From positions 1-8,509 of the forward strand of contig JACMMY010000197.1 of assembly GCA_014378805.1 (NCBI GenBank): a stretch of DNA of 8,509 bases, read 5' to 3'. The stretch is from Moraxellaceae bacterium. GTDB taxonomy: Bacteria; Pseudomonadota; Gammaproteobacteria; Pseudomonadales; Moraxellaceae. Numbering within the stretch: position 1 is the first letter of the stretch; the number at the start of each line of letters is the position of its first letter. Under the pieces are notes generated by a model. The model was not told the DNA's origin and made no database searches. It saw only the letters and a program-made list of their open reading frames with translations. A program made the translations under genes and the position numbers. This document shows, piece after piece, positions 6,528 through 8,509 of the stretch.

Positions 6528-7403
6528 CTAGCCATTATTGATTGTTCCTTTTTTAGTATTTTCATTTGAGATCAAATAAGGGGTTTGGCTATATTGAAAT
6601 TTGACAGGGCCATCTGCTTGACCTTGTAAAAATTGCTGAACGAATTCTGAAGAAGATACACGTAACTGTTCCGGCGTCCCTTCACCCATGACCTTGCCGT
6701 CTGCGACCACATACACGTAATCAGAAATCGACAACGTTTCATCCACATCATGTGAAACAATAATGGTGGTCAAGCCGAGTGCGTCACGCAATGAACGAAT
6801 AAGACGGGCTAGAACTCCCATCACGATTGGATCCTGACCAGCGAAAGGTTCGTCGTACATAATCAGTTCAGGATCGAGCGCAATGGCTCGTGCTAATGCA
6901 ACACGTCGATTCATACCCCCAGAGAGTTCTGCAGGCATCAGTTCTTCTGAGCCACGTAATCCTACGGCTTCTAACTTGAGTCCGACCAGTTCACGAATGA
7001 GGTTCTCATCAAGATTGGTATGTGCGCGAAGTGGAAAAGCGACATTTTCATATACGGTCATATCAGTGAATAATGCGCCGCTTTGAAAGAGCATACCCAT
7101 ACGTGCACGTGCATCAAACAGTTGTTTGCGATTCATGCTAGCAACATTGATCTCATTCAATAACAGTTGTCCAGAATGAGGGGTGAGTTGACCGCCGATG
7201 AGTTTTAACAAGGTGGTTTTACCAGTGCCAGAAGGTCCCATAATCCCTGTGATTTGTCCGCGACGTATCACTAAATTAAGGCGATCATAAATGACTCGCG
7301 AACCCCAACTGAATGAGAGGTCGCGCGCTTCAACCAAGTGAGGTGTAGTGCTAGTTAGCGGAGCGTTGTCAATCGACGATTGTTGTTCAGAAAGAGTCGT
7401 CAT
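6528..7403 (-). CDS. mlaF: MlaF, ATPase subunit of the Mla phospholipid transporter
   Basis: MlaF powers phospholipid movement by MlaFEDB. The 291-aa product has a complete ABC domain: Walker A GPSGTGKTT (from 56), Q-loop Gln107 in MLFQSGALFTD, signature LSGGM (160-164), Walker B IMYDE (181-185) with the family-specific GQDP D-loop in place of GLDP, and H-loop His218. The C-terminal extension keeps the ADGPVKFQY stretch, corresponding to the E. coli tail that contacts the partner MlaF. It is longer than E. coli MlaF (269 aa): about 15 residues are added at the N-terminus. ATG at 7403 is the only standard in-frame start before an upstream stop near 7464, apart from a TTG 22 codons inside with no ribosome site. 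No good Shine-Dalgarno precedes it. It is the first gene of the mla operon. Confidence 0.96.
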   Translation of the reverse strand: MTTLSEQQSSIDNAPLTSTTPHLVEARDLSFSWGSRVIYDRLNLVIRRGQITGIMGPSGTGKTTLLKLIGGQLTPHSGQLLLNEINVASMNRKQLFDARARMGMLFQSGALFTDMTVYENVAFPLRAHTNLDENLIRELVGLKLEAVGLRGSEELMPAELSGGMNRRVALARAIALDPELIMYDEPFAGQDPIVMGVLARLIRSLRDALGLTTIIVSHDVDETLSISDYVYVVADGKVMGEGTPEQLRVSSSEFVQQFLQGQADGPVKFQYSQTPYLISNENTKKGTINNG

Positions 7404-7499
7404 GCAGCAAAAACCAACGTGATAAAATCCATAATGTCTAATGTAGCACGAAATATGCTGATTTTAAGAGTATTCTATAATAGTGATATGTACGTACTT

Positions 7500-7529
7500 T
7501 GTATGGATAATATTCATAACGACCATACA
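7500..7529. repeat. Inverted repeat in the mla promoter region
   Basis: TGTATGG (7500-7506) is exactly mirrored by CCATACA (7523-7529) with a 16-nt spacer. On the minus strand the pair spans most of the candidate promoter spacer, its -10 box and the expected start site, so it could be an operator for a dimeric regulator. An 8-bp palindrome GTACGTAC (7490-7497) lies beside it. Confidence 0.4.
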
Positions 7530-7536
7530 TTGTTGA
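7507..7536 (-). promoter_or_regulatory. Candidate mla operon promoter
   Basis: Read on the minus strand, TCAACA (7536-7531) and TATTAT (7512-7507) are separated by 18 nt and match the -35 and -10 consensus at four and five positions. Transcription would start near 7500, giving a leader of about 97 nt before mlaF. Another TATTAT lies at 7482-7477 without a matching -35. AT richness makes chance matches common. Confidence 0.28.
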
Positions 7537-7684
7537 TAAATTTTAATCAAAACGCAATTCTATGATCTCTTAGATCCTAATAAATCATTTTTTTAGTTTA
7601 AAAACTTCTTTTTTTCTATAGGTTTTATCTGAAATCAGTCATTTAGCGATGACTTTTGGCTTGATAAGCGTGATAGAAGTTCTC

Positions 7685-7900
7685 TCATGATGCGGTCACT
7701 TTCTCAGCACTTAATTTTGCGGTCATATTTGAAAGTTGTTCAAGAATTGTTTGTTGGGATACGAGGCGTAAGGTCACAGGAAAATCTTTCTGTGTGACAT
7801 TGGCAAGTGGTTGTAATGCAGATGGCTCTGTTTCTTTGAGCACTTGATAGCCAAAATAACTTGCGTTGAGTGCAACGAGGAATACAAATAAATAATGCAT
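7685..7900 (-). CDS. Small single-pass inner-membrane protein, unknown function
   Basis: The 71-aa product has one hydrophobic helix at the very N-terminus (about residues 3-20, MHYLFVFLVALNASYFGYQ) with almost no cytoplasmic head, then about 50 polar residues that should face the periplasm. The start pattern and the later FPVTLRLVSQQ stretch recall the N-terminal half of SPOR-domain proteins of gamma-proteobacteria (MRWLFLF...NLLYFAW..., then LVLLSE), but no SPOR domain follows. This likeness is from memory and is tentative. The gene looks real: AAGGAA lies 7 nt before the ATG, a fair -10 sits further upstream, and it stands alone between a terminator and the mla region. Frames on the same strand (7740-7955, 7774-7989) are shadows without comparable start signals. 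Confidence 0.65.
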   Translation of the reverse strand: MHYLFVFLVALNASYFGYQVLKETEPSALQPLANVTQKDFPVTLRLVSQQTILEQLSNMTAKLSAEKVTAS

Positions 7901-7932
7901 GATGAAATTCCTTTTTCTGATTTTTGCTTTTC

Positions 7933-7938
7933 ACTATA
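7933..7938 (-). promoter_or_regulatory. Candidate -10 box for the 71-aa gene
   Basis: TATAGT on the minus strand (7938-7933) would start transcription near 7926, leaving a leader of about 25 nt that includes the AAGGAA ribosome site. No good -35 is seen 16-18 nt upstream. Its position downstream of the strong terminator fits an independent promoter. Confidence 0.3.
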
Positions 7939-8008
7939 GCTTGACCATAACACAATTTCTTTGATTAAAAAACATACCTGATTCATCAAAATTAAATAAG
8001 TAATAAAT

Positions 8009-8043
8009 AAAAAAGCCGAATGTTTTCAACATTCGGCTTTTTT
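8009..8043 (-). terminator. Rho-independent terminator after the helicase-like gene
   Basis: A perfect 16-bp stem (8009-8024 paired with 8028-8043) with a 3-nt loop has the GC core GCCGAATG and an A/T end on both sides. On the minus strand it gives a hairpin ending in a U run, about 47 nt past the stop of the partial gene at 8090. It is symmetrical and could act in both directions. Confidence 0.9.
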
Positions 8044-8089
8044 AAATACTTAATGTGCAGTTAGTGATAACTGCCAGACATTAATAATA

Positions 8090-8509
8090 TTAGTCTTCGC
8101 GTTTTTTACGGAAGTCACTGCGTGGCGCTGCATCGCGACCAAAGCTGCGTTCTTGACGTTCAAAACGATCATCACGGCTACCAGCTTGGAATTCGCGACG
8201 TGGACGTGCTGGTGCAGTGTTCGCTGCGCCTTCACGATTGAAGTTGCGTTCGCCGACTACACGGTTGTTGTCACGACCCGCATCACGACCGCCAACTTCT
8301 GAATTGAAGCTACGCTCATTGCCACCAGCGCGTGGGCTGCTGAATGGACGTGGAGCGCCGCCATCACGGTTGTTGTCACGACCGCCATCACGGCTAAAGC
8401 CACGACCTGCATCGCTACGCGGTGCTGAGTCACGATTAAAATCGCCACGTGGTGCAGCGCCGTCACGGCTGAAGCCAGTGCTGCGTGGAGCAGAACTTGA
8501 ATCACGTGA
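8090..8509 (-). CDS. C-terminal low-complexity tail of a probable DEAD-box RNA helicase (partial)
   Basis: The gene runs off the right edge; only its last 139 codons are visible, ending KREDstop at 8090. The visible part is a disordered tail with about 29 Arg and 10 Phe, many Gly, Asp, Asn, Ser, Ala and Pro, and no Leu, Ile, Met, Tyr, Trp, His or Cys. Motifs of the type F-S/N-R-D/E recur (GFSRDG, DFNRDS, GFSRDG, NFNREG, SFGRDA), with GGRD and GRDNNR units between. Such Arg/Gly-rich tails bind RNA and follow the RecA-like core in bacterial DEAD-box helicases of the RhlE/DeaD type, which act in cold adaptation, ribosome assembly and RNA decay. The helicase core is not in the window, so the family is inferred. 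The reading frame is supported by its coherent codon pattern up to the stop and by the terminator after it. Confidence 0.6.
   Translation of the reverse strand, partial: SRDSSSAPRSTGFSRDGAAPRGDFNRDSAPRSDAGRGFSRDGGRDNNRDGGAPRPFSSPRAGGNERSFNSEVGGRDAGRDNNRVVGERNFNREGAANTAPARPRREFQAGSRDDRFERQERSFGRDAAPRSDFRKKRED
8260..8383 (-). repeat. 19-bp direct repeat inside the RGD-rich tail
   Basis: The 19-nt sequence CACGGTTGTTGTCACGACC occurs exactly at 8260-8278 and 8365-8383. On the coding strand both copies encode GRDNNR in the same frame. It reflects recent internal duplication or conversion of the tail repeats and is a likely site for length variation by recombination or slippage. Confidence 0.75.

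Larger units (their letters stand above)
7404..7684. other. AT-rich gap holding the mla operon leader and promoter region
   Basis: No convincing gene is seen in these 281 nt. The right part (about 7560-7625) is rich in T tracts on the plus strand and has small inverted repeats, for example GATCT/AGATC at 7564-7575. A 6-bp stem (7637-7642 with 7649-7654) lies about 30 nt past the stop of the 71-aa gene, but no U tract follows it on that transcript. The left part holds the mla promoter candidate and an inverted repeat, listed separately. Confidence 0.5.

Noticed and set aside
7476..7481. Perfect TATAAT on the plus strand upstream of mlaF
   Set aside because: There is no matching -35 and no gene downstream on that strand before the opposing genes. 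In AT-rich DNA this is expected by chance; a small RNA cannot be supported.
7380..7565. 61-codon plus-strand frame across the mla promoter region
   Set aside because: It starts inside mlaF on the opposite strand, has no ribosome site, and its composition simply follows AT-rich DNA.
8257..8505. Hydrophobic 82-codon frame on the minus strand that looks like a membrane protein
   Set aside because: It is a shifted reading of the RGD-rich tail: repeated CGTGAC-type codons read as Val/Ala/Met/Thr in another frame. The tail frame reaches a natural stop followed by a terminator.

Overview
The window looks like chromosomal housekeeping DNA from a gamma-proteobacterium of the Moraxellaceae (Acinetobacter or a close relative such as Alkanindiges). 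This is inferred from protein style and gene order: recG-comF, a CorA-type transporter, an mlaFEDCB operon, and an RNA-helicase-like gene with an Arg/Gly/Asp-rich tail. No mobile element, CRISPR array, rRNA or tRNA was found.

Layout. Bases 1-126 hold a strong terminator from an upstream gene and a -10-like box very close to recG. recG (127-2190) and comF (2194-2844) are separated by 3 nt and are probably cotranscribed. A 148-nt gap with a near-perfect direct repeat precedes a corA-type divalent cation transporter gene (2993-4006). corA converges on the mla operon, which lies on the minus strand in the order mlaF (6528-7403), mlaE (5700-6482), mlaD (5179-5703), mlaC (4457-5083), mlaB (about 4111-4446). 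Further right on the minus strand are a 71-aa single-pass membrane protein gene (7685-7900), a strong terminator (8009-8043), and the 3' end of a gene encoding a 139-residue low-complexity RGD/F-rich tail (8090-8509, cut by the window edge).

How the genes work together. RecG remodels stalled replication forks, and ComF is a phosphoribosyltransferase-like protein linked to DNA uptake. MlaF (ATPase), MlaE (permease), MlaD (MCE substrate-binding ring) and MlaB (STAS regulator) form the inner-membrane MlaFEDB complex. MlaC is the periplasmic phospholipid carrier that shuttles between this complex and the outer membrane, where MlaA (not in this window) acts. The system maintains outer-membrane lipid asymmetry.

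I did not find an evidently new multi-gene system. The points most worth checking are fine-scale: a 14-bp direct repeat spaced 33 bp upstream of corA, an mlaB that lacks an ATG start outside mlaC and carries an A9 tract and an altered STAS motif, a hairpin between mlaD and mlaC, short ORFs ending in ATGA at the mlaF and mlaE starts, a possibly leaderless recG, and the sticker-like helicase tail.
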